Positions 42,331 to 50,870 of a stretch of 64,000 nucleotides of DNA are shown here, one piece after another. Below the pieces are notes generated by a model. The model did not search any database and was not told where the DNA came from. It saw only the letters and a list, made by a program, of their open reading frames with translations. Both the position numbers and the translations under genes were made by a program. The stretch lies in contig CBDDCT010000007.1 in assembly GCA_965226185.1 (NCBI GenBank), positions 682,001 to 746,000 of the forward strand, written 5' to 3'. This DNA is from CBDCYS01 sp965226185. Lineage in GTDB: Bacteria > Acidobacteriota > Terriglobia > Bryobacterales > UBA6623. Numbering within the stretch: position 1 is the first letter of the stretch; the number at the start of each line of letters is the position of its first letter.

Positions 42331-43659
42331 CTACTGAATGTTGACGGCTACCGTGTTGGCGGTTTTACCGTCGGCGGTTAGGACGATGTCCACTTCTCCG
42401 CCTCCGCCGAGGATCGCGGGCAGCGGGCCGATGTTGATCTGATCCAGACCCACAAACTCACCCTGCGGAACCGCCCCGAGCACGGGCACGTTCTGCCCTC
42501 CAACCGTGGCAGTGACTCCGTTCTGGAAACCGCGGAAGCCCGTCCCAAACAGCAGCAGAAACAACTGGCCGCTTTGCGGGCTGATGTCCAGCGGGACCGA
42601 GGCGCCCGTGGCGGGGTCGAACAGAAGCCCTGGCGTGCGCGAGTTGTCCGGGTTGACGCGCAGAAAGGAGGCGGCCGCGACTCCCGTGCCCCGTGAGTTG
42701 GCGGAGTAGACGCTCGGAGCCACGGCATCGATCTGGATCGCTCCCTCGATCACCGCGCCCGTTCCCGAGTTCACGCGGATTGTCGCCGCGCCGGGAGCGG
42801 TTCCCTGGGGGATAAGGTAATTGATCTGGCCGGCGGAAACGAAGAAAAGCGTAGCCGCGCGCGTAACGCCCTGGCTGTCGGTGACCTGCACGCTGGTGCC
42901 CAGCAGCTCGGTCGGCAGCGGTGTTTCCGTGGCCACGGCCGTTCCGGTGGCCAGACCCGAACCGAAGCCGGCGGCGATGACTTCGCCGGCGAGCGCCTGG
43001 CCGGGCGCGAAGCTCGCCGAGGAGACGCTGACGAACCGCGCTCCGCCTCCACCACCGCCGGCGGGTTGGACCGTGGCTTGTGTAGTGTAGATGCTGTCAC
43101 CTGTCTGCAAGTTGTTGCCATTGGCGGCGTTTCCGGCGGCCGCGAAAACAATGGGGCCGATCGCACTAGCGGGCGCTGTCCAACTAAGTTCATAACTCGC
43201 TCCACCCAAGCCGCCTTTCGGGAACAAGTGCATGGGAAACTGGATGGTTGCCTCCGGGCACGGAACTGGCGCCGCTGTGTCGTCACGGATCTGCACGCTG
43301 TCCGAGGCACCCGAGAGGGAGAACCGGCCCGCCTGCAGGCAGCCGTCTTCGGTCCGAGCCGTCAGCTCAAATCCCCAGCGGACTTTGCTGGGATCAGAGA
43401 CGGATACGACGACCGGCGCCGTCTCGCCCGGTTGATAGAGGTACTGGTTCACTGGCATGCCGTTGACCGATATCGAGACACTCCCCGGACCGGTGTTTAG
43501 CATGCCGCCGTGGCAGTCGCTTGTGGCGCAGCTTCTCTCACCGGGGAAAGGCCCCCCGGTCCTTCTGGGCTCAGGGCCGGTGACTTCGGAAAACAAGTAG
43601 AGGGGGAAGCAAATGATAGCGGTCAGAAGCAGGGTGAGCAGAACTCGATGTGATTGCAT
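42331..43659 (-). CDS. Exported protein with choice-of-anchor V-like and Solibacter C-terminal domains
   Basis: 442 codons from ATG 43659, with signal peptide (LLTLLLTAIICFPLYLFSEV). Residues about 30-200 resemble the Reeler-like choice-of-anchor V domain: GPFPGERSCATSDCHGG, VVVSVSDPSKVRWGFELTAR, LSWTAPA. Where this domain often has a CxxCH motif, this one has CATSDCH, a CX4CH spacing. Residues about 215-442 (VSSASFAPGQALAGEVIAAG, NYLIPQGTAPGAATIRVNSG, LLLFGTGFRGF) are the TIGR03437-type domain shared with the gene at 563. Probably surface-exposed. An IS5-family element is inserted 8 bases upstream of the start and has probably separated it from its promoter. Confidence 0.83.
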   Translation of the reverse strand: MQSHRVLLTLLLTAIICFPLYLFSEVTGPEPRRTGGPFPGERSCATSDCHGGMLNTGPGSVSISVNGMPVNQYLYQPGETAPVVVSVSDPSKVRWGFELTARTEDGCLQAGRFSLSGASDSVQIRDDTAAPVPCPEATIQFPMHLFPKGGLGGASYELSWTAPASAIGPIVFAAAGNAANGNNLQTGDSIYTTQATVQPAGGGGGGARFVSVSSASFAPGQALAGEVIAAGFGSGLATGTAVATETPLPTELLGTSVQVTDSQGVTRAATLFFVSAGQINYLIPQGTAPGAATIRVNSGTGAVIEGAIQIDAVAPSVYSANSRGTGVAAASFLRVNPDNSRTPGLLFDPATGASVPLDISPQSGQLFLLLFGTGFRGFQNGVTATVGGQNVPVLGAVPQGEFVGLDQINIGPLPAILGGGGEVDIVLTADGKTANTVAVNIQ

Positions 43660-43666
43660 GTTCTAG

Positions 43667-44495
43667 GGCGTGTTAACACTAATTCACAAAAGCTGCTATA
43701 CTGGTGATGTATGGAAATCACCGAGCAGCAATACCGCCGCATCGAGGCGGTCCTGCCGCGCCAGCGGGGCAACGTGAGCATGTCGAACCTCACGGTTTTG
43801 AATGCGATTTTGTACGTCGCCGAGCAGGGCTGCAAATGGCGCGGCTTGCCCAAACACTTCGGAAATTGGCACACCATTTACACCCGCATGAACCGCTGGT
43901 CCAAGAACGGCGTGCTCGACGCCGTCTTCGAGAAACTGCAGCGCGAGCAGCTGGTCCGCATCAAAATCGAAGCCGTGTCGATGGACTCGACCATCGTGAA
44001 GGTTCATCCCGACGGCGCCGGCGCGTTAAAAAAAACGGTCCGCAGGCGATCGGCAAATCCCGCGGCGGATGGACCACCAAGATTCATCTGGTTGCCGCAG
44101 ATGCTCGAACGGCGATAACGTTCGCTCTCTCGCCCGGCCAAGCTCACGACGCCCCGCAGGGCCGCGAACTGCTGGGCGGCCTGGGGCCACTGCCCGAGCC
44201 GCTGCCGCTGCTCATGGACCGCGCCTATGAGGACGATCAGACACGCCAACTGGCTTTGGATTTCGGATGGATTCCCGTCGTGCCGCCCAAGCGCAGCCGC
44301 CTGGAGCCGTGGGAATACGACCGGGCGTTCTATCGCCGCCGCAACGAGGTGGAGAGGCTCTTCCGTAGGCTCAAGGGGTTCCGTCGTATCTTCTCCCGCT
44401 TCGACAAGCTCGACGTCATGTTCCTCGCTTTCCTCCACTTCGCCCTCATCGTCGAGGCCCTCCGTTTCGAGGCTCTACGTTAGTGTTAACACGCC
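43667..44495 (+). mobile_element. Complete IS5-family (IS427-type) insertion sequence
   Basis: 829 bp with perfect 16-bp terminal inverted repeats: GGCGTGTTAACACTAA (43667-43682) and TTAGTGTTAACACGCC (44480-44495). They are flanked on both sides by CTAG (43663-43666, 44496-44499), a 4-bp target duplication. It contains a single transposase split over two frames. The perfect ends and duplication indicate recent insertion. Confidence 0.9.
43711..44483 (+). CDS. IS5-family transposase made by -1 frameshift
   Basis: The first frame starts at ATG 43711 (MEITEQQYRRIEAVLPRQRG; YVAEQGCKWRGLPKHFGNWH) and contains the first catalytic Asp in VSMDSTIVKVHPDG. It reaches an A8 run (44028-44035) and would end at 44118. 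A -1 shift there continues as KNGPQAIGKSRGGWTTKIHL, then PLLMDRAYEDDQTR (second Asp) and RRRNEVERLFRRLKGFRRIF (Glu), ending at 44483. The fused product is about 257 residues, normal for the IS427 group, which uses programmed frameshifting at A-rich slippery sites. All catalytic residues are present, so the element may be active. Confidence 0.88.
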
Positions 44496-44509
44496 CTAGT
44501 TTGAATCCT

Positions 44510-44897
44510 CTATTTATTGTGCCGTTTTTGACTTCGCCGACGAGCGCCATCCGCGGGCCAAAAGGGCAATGGGCGACTCGAGGCGCCCGAGAGGGACGCT
44601 TCGATCTCGCAGCGGCCCGGAGTCAAACCTCGTACACGCCCCGCGGAGTCCACTTCCGCCACCGACGGATTCGCCGATCGCCATTGCAGACCAGCGTTGG
44701 AAACCGCCGCACCATAATTGACGTTGCGCGCGCGCCTCCAGTTGCAGGGTGCTGCCGCTCAGCAGCCAATCCCGTGGTGCGGTCACCTCGATATATCGGA
44801 CGGAAGCGTCGGCGCTCAACCGAACCGCCGGACCGGCCGACAGGAGAAGCACCAAGGGTACAAGGAACGCCCATGCGGTTTTCGAGTTCAACCGCAC
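44510..44897 (-). pseudogene. Exported Big_2 (bacterial Ig-like) domain protein, frameshifted
   Basis: Starts at GTG 44897 with a signal peptide (AWAFLVPLVLLLSAGPAVRL). It then reads VRYIEVTAPRDWLLSGSTLQ into an Ig-like Big_2 domain, and breaks at a GC dinucleotide run (44726-44735). In the other frame the domain resumes as VNYGAAVSNAGLQWRSANPS, VAEVDSAGRVRGLTPGRCEI and stops at TAG 44510. Restoring one GC unit would rejoin the frames. The 3' end appears cut where the IS5 element entered. Probably one domain of a once longer surface protein. Confidence 0.65.
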
Positions 44898-45156
44898 TTT
44901 GAGCCCGCATTCGTCGCCAAATTCCCGGTTGCGACTCTCGAAGACACGGTCCGTGCAGGGGCGGACCGCCGCGTCAGCCCGTTTATCGGGTTCACACAGC
45001 GTTCGCTGTGCATCTGAGGCGAAACGCCCGGCCGACGTTCCCGGGCGGGCGCCGCGGCCCGGCCCCGCGGCTCTGTAGCGAGAAGAGCGACCTGGGCTGC
45101 CGGCAGCGGTTGTGCTCCCGTGGAACCTTGGATCCCTTGGCATTGGAAATGACATT

Positions 45157-45549
45157 TCAGCGGCCCCGCGCCCGGCTCCGCGGGGGGATGCGACGCCGTG
45201 TCGTTGGAACGGGCGGAGCCGAAAGTGACTCTGCCTCGTAGACGGAGACCTGGTCGTTAACGTTCACAGCCGTGAAGTACAGACGCCCGTCGTCGCGCAG
45301 ATCGACGCCCCTGTAATTCAGGAGAAGGTCCCCTGCCTCCGTCTCTTGGCCGGTGATGTGAACGATCCTTGCTCCATCCGGCGAGCGAAGAACCAAGGCC
45401 TCTCCTAATGGGGAACCGGCGACAAAGGCTATCTCACCGCGGCGGTTCACGTCGAACAGTCCCGCCAAGCCTGCCTCTGCAAGCTCCCCGGAGAACGCCG
45501 AAAATCTTGCCCTGGCCGAGATGGGGGAGTTTCTCGCCGCCAGCACCAC
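45157..45549 (-). pseudogene. C-terminal fragment of a DUF7453-like repeat protein
   Basis: 130 codons. FDVNRRGEIAFVAGSPLGEA, GVDLRDDGRLYFTAVNVNDQ and VSVYEAE resemble the tandem repeats (N..G.VAF / D.G.VYF) of large Acidobacteria and Myxobacteria secreted proteins. The N-terminus and preceding repeats are absent; upstream lies a transposase relic. The last 20 residues are Arg/Pro-rich and perhaps read-through of a lost stop. Confidence 0.5.
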
Positions 45550-45566
45550 CCTCAGCTTAGGACTCG

Positions 45567-45755
45567 TCAGGGAATAACATTTCCAGCCTGAAGGCTTCTC
45601 GGAAGGATGCTGTAGTTCCAGTCTCCATGAAATTCCTCTCGTCGCGGTTGCACCTCGTTGCCACGCCAGTTCTGAGTGATCGCCGAGAAGAAGCGCTGTT
45701 CAATCTTGTCCAAATCCTGCTGCAACTTCGGATCGCGTTCGATCGCCGCTGCCGC
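45567..45755 (-). pseudogene. Remnant of an ISAzo13/Rhodopirellula-type transposase
   Basis: One minus frame reads DKIEQRFFSAITQNWRG and shortly after EFHGDWNYSILPR. In ISAzo13-family transposases these two motifs (NKIEHRLFSFITQNWRG and FHGDWNYTI.PR) are about 50 residues apart at the C-terminus; here they are nearly joined, so an internal deletion is present. No other transposase part is visible. Confidence 0.5.
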
Positions 45756-46033
45756 TGGTGGGCTGCCCAGCCCGCGTGAATTATTCCGTAATTGGCCATC
45801 GTTCCGTCCTCTGCCGGACCAGTTCTGAACGAATGACCGCGCACTCGGAAGCTATCGTTCCGCGCCCACTCGGGGACGGGTAGATCCACCCTTGTCGTTA
45901 GCGTCCACCAACGGCCGGAGCGCCGCGTCGGGATTCAGCCGCAACGCATGAAGTAGCGCGGCCGTCCTGTTGTTTCGGGTTATACTGAAACCAGCCGGAA
46001 CTCGCCTTCCAGTGGAAGGTCCAAGGAGTTGGT

Positions 46034-48106
46034 GTGAAAGCGATGCAACGTAGATTGCCGCGACTGTTCGTTTTTTGGCTCCTGGTGACATGCTTTGCCA
46101 GTGCGCTGAGCCTCCGCGCGGCTCCCCAGCAGCCCGGTGATGTCTCCGCAACTCCCGATCGGGCCACGGCTTACTACCACTACGCGCTGGCGCATCTTTA
46201 CGAGCAGCTCGCCGTTGAACACATGAACCGCGAGTATTTGCAGCGCTCGATTGATGAGTATGAAAAAGCAATCGAAGCGGACCCCAACGCCGATATCTTG
46301 CATCAAGGGCTGATTCAGCTTTATGCCCGGTCGAACCGCCTGGACGACGCCGTGGCCGAAGCCGATAAGGTCCTGAAACGCGATCCCGACAATGTGGAAG
46401 TCCTGAGTCTGATGGGGCAGATCTACAGCCGCTATGCCTTCGGGCGGCGGGGCGAGATCAATAAGGAACTCCTGAAAAGCGCGATTGAGAACTTCGAGAG
46501 AGTTCGCGAGATCGATAGCAGCGATAAGGAGTCATTGCTCCAACTCTCCAATCTCTACCGCGCGGCGGAAGAGAAGAAGAAAGCCGAGCAGGCCCTGAAG
46601 GATCTCCTGGAACTCGAACCGGATTCGTCGGAAGCGCTGGCCAGCCTGGCTTTCCTCTACCTGGACTCGGGCGACACCCAGGGCGCGATTGAAGCCCTCG
46701 AAAAGGTACAGGCCGCCGGCGATGCCAACCGCAATCAACTGACGGCGCTAGCCACGGCTTATGAACAAGCGGGCGAATTCCGCAAGGCCGCGGAGATCTT
46801 TGAAGAGCTGATCGGCCGCGGCGACAATCCGCTGCCGGCCCGCCGCGGTCTGGCCCATAATTTGGTCCTCTCCGGGCAATACGATAAAGCGCTCGAGCAG
46901 TACGAACTTCTCGTTGACGCGGATCCGAGGAACCCCGAAAACCACTTGCGGATGTCTCAAATCTACCGCGAGAAGAGGATGTACTCCGAAGCCAGAGACA
47001 GTCTGCTGAAGGCGGGGCAGCTTGCCCCCGATTCATTGGAAATCAAGTACAACTTGGTGCAGCTTCTCGAAGCCGAGGGGAAGACCGCTGATGCCACCGA
47101 GGCCATGCTGGCCCTGCTTGAGGCCACCGCGAAAGACGATTACTCGCCTCAGGAAACGCAGAACCGCGCGATGTTTCTGGAGCAGTTGGGCATTCTCTAC
47201 CGGGCAGGGGAGGATTTCGTGAAAGCGGACAACGCCTTCAAGGAAATGGGCGAGATCGATTCCCGTTCCAAACCCCGCTCACTCGCGCACAGGATCGATG
47301 GCCACCGTTACGCGAAAGAACATGAGAAAGCGCGCGAACTTGCCAAACAGGCTCGTAAGGAATTCCCCGACAACCGCCCTCTGGCCATACTCTACTCGAC
47401 GGTTTCGGCCGAATCGGGGGAGACGGAAAAAGGGGCCAAAATTCTCAAATCCCTGCTCGACGGCAGCCGCCGGGACCATCAGGTCTATCTCTCCTTGGTT
47501 CAGATCTATGAGAAAGGGAAGCGCTTCGACGAGGCGGTCAAGATTGCCGATAAAGCGTTTGAAAACTCCAAGTCGGAGCGGCAGAAGCTAACGGCGTTGT
47601 TTAGTTACGCATCCGTGCTAGAACGCGCCAAGCGGTTTGAAGAATCGGAGGAAAAATTCAGAGAGTTGCTTGCTCTGGACCCAAGCAACGCATCGGCGCT
47701 GAACTACCTTGGCTACATGCTCGCGGACCGCAACGAGCGGCTCGACGACGCTCACGATTATGTCCAAAAGGCGCTGGACCTCGATCCCGATAACGGCGCC
47801 TACCTCGACAGCCTGGGATGGGTCTACTATCGCCAAGAGAAGCTCGAGCTGGCCGAACGCTACTTGCGCCGTTCACTCGAACAATACAAGCATGACCCGA
47901 CAGTACTTTCCCATCTGGGGGATGTCTACTTCAAGCTGGGCAAGCCAAACGAGGCCAAGGCTCATTGGGAACGCTCACTCCAAGAATGGCAAAAGAGTGC
48001 GCGATCGGATCGTGATCCCGTCGAGATTGCTAAACTTCGCAAGAAACTCTCTGAACTAGAGCCCGAGTTGTCCTCCAACACGAACAACAAGAAGAAAAAG
48101 CAGTAG
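46034..48106 (+). CDS. Exported tetratricopeptide-repeat protein
   Basis: 690 codons from GTG 46034, with AAGGAG 5 bases upstream; ATG 46043 is an alternative. Signal peptide LPRLFVFWLLVTCFASALSL. The remainder is almost entirely TPR helices (for example ALAHLYEQLAVEHMNREYLQ, IDEYEKAIEADPNADILHQG, LDDAHDYVQKALDLDPDNGA, YLDSLGWVYYRQEKLELAER), with at least a dozen repeats and a lysine-rich end (NNKKKKQ). TPR proteins act as scaffolds, often for envelope complexes or outer-membrane assembly. No enzyme domain. It is followed by repeat D at 48131. Confidence 0.9.
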   Translation: MKAMQRRLPRLFVFWLLVTCFASALSLRAAPQQPGDVSATPDRATAYYHYALAHLYEQLAVEHMNREYLQRSIDEYEKAIEADPNADILHQGLIQLYARSNRLDDAVAEADKVLKRDPDNVEVLSLMGQIYSRYAFGRRGEINKELLKSAIENFERVREIDSSDKESLLQLSNLYRAAEEKKKAEQALKDLLELEPDSSEALASLAFLYLDSGDTQGAIEALEKVQAAGDANRNQLTALATAYEQAGEFRKAAEIFEELIGRGDNPLPARRGLAHNLVLSGQYDKALEQYELLVDADPRNPENHLRMSQIYREKRMYSEARDSLLKAGQLAPDSLEIKYNLVQLLEAEGKTADATEAMLALLEATAKDDYSPQETQNRAMFLEQLGILYRAGEDFVKADNAFKEMGEIDSRSKPRSLAHRIDGHRYAKEHEKARELAKQARKEFPDNRPLAILYSTVSAESGETEKGAKILKSLLDGSRRDHQVYLSLVQIYEKGKRFDEAVKIADKAFENSKSERQKLTALFSYASVLERAKRFEESEEKFRELLALDPSNASALNYLGYMLADRNERLDDAHDYVQKALDLDPDNGAYLDSLGWVYYRQEKLELAERYLRRSLEQYKHDPTVLSHLGDVYFKLGKPNEAKAHWERSLQEWQKSARSDRDPVEIAKLRKKLSELEPELSSNTNNKKKKQ

Positions 48107-48130
48107 CCGCCGCGCTCTCAGTGCCGCTGG

Positions 48131-48254
48131 GCGAAAAAGGGGGACTGCCACCCATTTCCGGCTTTCCAATCCATTTAAGAGTCAGCGCTTCGCCGAAAGG
48201 AAATTGGCTGGCTGTCCCCTTTTTCGCGTCCTCGGACTTGCACCACGGGCTGCT
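48131..48254. repeat. Dispersed hairpin repeat D, copy 1
   Basis: GCGAAAAAGGGGGACTGCCA ... GGAAATTGGCTGGCTGTCCCC, then TTTTTCGCG: the two ends pair as a long imperfect hairpin. It is followed by CTCGGACTTG and CACCACGGGCTGCTA. A second copy with the same ends is at 54433-54558. The C-run then T-run at the right end also makes it a plausible terminator for the TPR gene. Confidence 0.7.
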
Positions 48255-48347
48255 ATCCGCGGCCTTAACCCATTCGACCGCAATTGCCGGACCTGCCTCC
48301 TCGCGTTCCTCCCCGCAATTGCTCCGGCGGCTCAACTGCTCAACAGG

Positions 48348-48362
48348 TCAACCGCTCAACGG
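48348..48362 (-). repeat. Inverse copy of the repeat at the ntrX stop
   Basis: TCAACCGCTCAACGG is the exact inverse complement of 9257-9271. Neighbouring bases (CTCAACTGCTCAACAGG) repeat the same CTCAAC unit. Confidence 0.5.
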
Positions 48363-48423
48363 ACGCTGCTATGATTGTTCCTCCCCGCCTTGGTTCCGGC
48401 CCTAAGCGCAATACTGTTTACAT

Positions 48424-48472
48424 AGAGCCTTCGAGCCCAGAGCCGTTAAGCCGCGAAGCGGCGCAGGATCGT
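48424..48472 (+). repeat. Dispersed repeat A, copy 3
   Basis: AGAGCCTTCGAGCCCAGAGC, then CGTTAAGCCGCGAAGCGGCG and CAGGATCGT. Lies exactly at the broken 5' end of the acyl-CoA dehydrogenase fragment. Confidence 0.7.
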
Positions 48473-49214
48473 GCCTCCTGCTCGTCCGCACCGACCCGGA
48501 ACGCCCCCGGATGAGCCCAACTCAGGCTGGGATCTGGACAAGCTGCAAACCTCCCGTGGCAGCGGGGAAACCATCACAAAGAGCTTCGTCCCCGAAGCAG
48601 CGGAATCTGATCTTATCCTTTGCGCTTTGAGAGAGGGAGACGGCGTTCGGCTCGTTTTGCCCCGCGACCCGAAAGTCACCTCGCTCAAGACGCTGGACCC
48701 AACGCGAGCGCTCGCCGATGTGACTTTCGACCCGGCGCGGGCGGAAACAATTGGCGAGGGCGCGCTCGATGCACTCCAACAAACCCTCGACATCGCCGCG
48801 GTTGCACTCGCGGCTGAGATGGTGGGTGGCGCCGCGGAATTACTCGAAGTCACGGTGGCCTATGTGAAGGCGCGGCGGCAGTTCGGGCGGCCGGTCGGGA
48901 GCTTCCAGGCAGTCCAGCACCGGGCGGCTGACATGCTCATCAGCCTCGAGAAAGCGCGTTCGACGGCCTACTACGCAGCCATCGTCGCCGACGAGCAACC
49001 CGAACGATTGGCGCTGGCCTCCTCGATGGCGAAAGTGGCGGCCAACAAAGCGTACCGGTTTGCCAGCCAGCAAGCAATCCAGCTTCACGGAGGAATTGGG
49101 TTCACCTGGGAGCAAGACTTGCATTTCTATCTGAAACGGGCCAAGGCAAGCGAATTTTCTCTCGGAAGCACCCCCTGGCACGCCGAACGCATCGCAAAGG
49201 AACTGCGATTCTAG
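48471..49214 (+). pseudogene. Acyl-CoA dehydrogenase, C-terminal half only
   Basis: 247 codons. From about residue 35 the text is acyl-CoA dehydrogenase: ITKSFVPEAAESDLILCALR, EMVGGAAELLEVTVAYVKAR, RQFGRPVGSFQAVQHRAADM, QAIQLHGGIGFTWEQDLHFY and LKRAKASEFSLGSTPWHAER. The family is about 380 residues; the N-terminal helical domain (about 130 residues) is missing and is replaced by repeat A and unrelated sequence. The FAD-binding C-terminal domain is intact in frame, so decay may be recent. Probably not a functional enzyme. Confidence 0.8.
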
Positions 49215-49547
49215 CCTGCGTTTTACCAGGCGGCGAGGCGAAATGGAGGCGAGGCGTCGCTGATTATTCTGATGCGTCGAAGCCGAGCCCGGCGCTATAC
49301 TAGCTGTCGCCTTCCGCCTAAAAACTGCGACAGCCTAGTGCGACAGCCTAGTTGATCTCAGGGGCAGCGAACAACTACCATACGGTCGGGAGTGCTGAGC
49401 GCATTCCTTCTGGGCGCTAACCCACATGGGGCCCGCGGAACGGCGAAAGCACGATCTGACAGCCTCCAGAGAGGGAGATGGATGTACACTGGCTCGGGGC
49501 CGAGAAGCCAAAACTAATCCTGGGGTTAGATGAGGAGGTTAGGAGAA
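49215..49547. other. Intergenic region before the ankyrin gene
   Basis: 333 bases with a short palindromic repeat (49305-49338) and a good ribosome binding site (AGGAG) before ATG 49548. Otherwise nothing recognised. Confidence 0.4.
49305..49338. repeat. Short repeat flanking the ankyrin gene, left copy
   Basis: TGTCGCCTTCCGCCTAAAAA followed by CTGCGACAGCCTAG; contains the inverted pair CTGTCGC/GCGACAG. A diverged copy in the same orientation lies at 50667-50699, after the gene. Confidence 0.5.
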
Positions 49548-50537
49548 ATGGAATTTCGCAGATATTCACTGGGAATAATGGTAGTGGCAGGCATGTTCAT
49601 CACGGCTCCATTACTCGCTGACGCACTTCATGTTGCTGCTGAAAAGGGTGATATCGAACGGGTAAACTCGCTGATCGCGCACGGGGCGGACGTGAACGCT
49701 AAACGATTCGGTGGCACAACGGCCCTGATACTCGCCTCGGAGGAGGGCCATGGCGAGATCGTCAAAGCGCTGCTGACAAACGGGGCAGAGGTGAACGCTA
49801 AAGACGACAATGGCAAAACGGCCCTGATGCTAGCTTCATATCGGGGGTATGGAGACATCGTCAAGGCACTGCTGTTGAGCGGGGCGGAGGTGAACGCTAA
49901 AGAAGACAAAGGCTGGGAGGCCCTGCTCGTAGCCGCGTGGAAGGGTCATGGGGAGATCGTCAAGGCACTGCTGTTGAGCGGGGCGGAGGTGAACGCTAAA
50001 AACAACGATGGCAAAACGGCTCTGATCCTAGCCGCGGCCTCTGGCGATACCGCCATGCTCAAAACTCTTCTCGACTACGGGGCGGACCTGGAGTTGACAT
50101 CGCGACTCGGCCACACGGCACTATCCTCAGCAAGGCTGAAAGGCCATCAGAAAATCGTTCAGCTGCTAACCGAGGCTGGATCAAGCACCGATGAAGGGTC
50201 AATCCCTGAGGAATTAGTCCGATCCGTTCAACAGAGACTGAGACAGCTAGATTACAACCCTGGGCCTATCGACGGCCAGATGGACGCGGAGACGGAAGGT
50301 GCCATCAGGGAGTTTCAGAAGGCCATGGGCTTGCCGGTCGACGGCGCAATATCCGAGCCACTGATCGATGCACTAAAGACAGGTGCCGTTATACTCGTCC
50401 TCGACCGCTCCGGTAAGGAGCGACGCCGGATCACCTGCAGTAAAGGTGAGAGCGCCTTCTTGGGTGAAGTGTTTGTGCCCTGCGGCGCGACATTTATTCA
50501 AGACGAGGGGGAGATTGGTGGAACAATTCGGCACTAG
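49548..50537 (+). CDS. Exported ankyrin-repeat protein with peptidoglycan-binding domain
   Basis: 329 codons from ATG 49548 (AGGAG 5 bases upstream; the ATG at 49530 lacks one). Signal peptide RRYSLGIMVVAGMFITAPLL. Five to six ankyrin repeats follow (ALHVAAEKGDIERVNSLIAH, GADVNAK; GKTALMLASYRGYGDIVKAL). Repeats 3 and 4 are so alike that 45 bases (49857-49901 and 49956-50000) are identical at a 99-base period. Then comes a PG_binding_1 domain (VRSVQQRLRQLDYNPGPIDG, TEGAIREFQKAMGLPVDGAI) and a short tail with two Cys. Probably periplasmic, binding the cell wall through the last domain and protein partners through the repeats. Confidence 0.88.
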   Translation: MEFRRYSLGIMVVAGMFITAPLLADALHVAAEKGDIERVNSLIAHGADVNAKRFGGTTALILASEEGHGEIVKALLTNGAEVNAKDDNGKTALMLASYRGYGDIVKALLLSGAEVNAKEDKGWEALLVAAWKGHGEIVKALLLSGAEVNAKNNDGKTALILAAASGDTAMLKTLLDYGADLELTSRLGHTALSSARLKGHQKIVQLLTEAGSSTDEGSIPEELVRSVQQRLRQLDYNPGPIDGQMDAETEGAIREFQKAMGLPVDGAISEPLIDALKTGAVILVLDRSGKERRRITCSKGESAFLGEVFVPCGATFIQDEGEIGGTIRH

Positions 50538-50870
50538 TAGTCCGTGGCACAAGTACCAATTTTAAGGCCCCAACAGGCTCAATGGGCGGTTGATTGGGAC
50601 TTGGCCGATCAGCGGCCCGTCTGTCTGCATCGGCTTGTTAATCGCGGAGCCGGGCTTGCTCCAGAGTGTCACCTTCCCCCTTAAGTCGCGACAGCCCAGC
50701 ACCTCATCTACCCATACCCCGTTGATTCTTGGCCCTATTGACAAGAAGGATTCCGACATTTTGTCGCAATCCTCTATAGATGGCGACAGACTTTTTACGT
50801 CTCGGGACCAGGCGGCATCTCCGTTCGCGCGCGCCGAATTCGTTCGTCAGTACGAGGCACGCACGACTTA
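50538..50870. other. Intergenic region between ankyrin gene and IS256 element
   Basis: 333 bases with the right flanking repeat (50667-50699) and a copy of repeat C (50842-50864, CAGTACGAGGC). No gene recognised. Confidence 0.4.
50667..50699. repeat. Short repeat flanking the ankyrin gene, right copy
   Basis: TGTCACCTTCCCCCTTAAGT then CGCGACAGCCCAG; about three quarters identical to 49305-49338 in the same orientation. Confidence 0.45.

Noticed and set aside
45756..46033. Minus-strand ORFs with text such as RNNRTAALLHALRLNPDAAL
   Set aside because: No family recognised and the region lies among clear gene debris before the TPR gene; not enough to call a gene.
49857..50000. Regularly spaced identical 45-base blocks, CRISPR-like at first sight
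   Set aside because: They are in-frame ankyrin repeats inside a coding sequence with a 99-base period and only two near-identical units.
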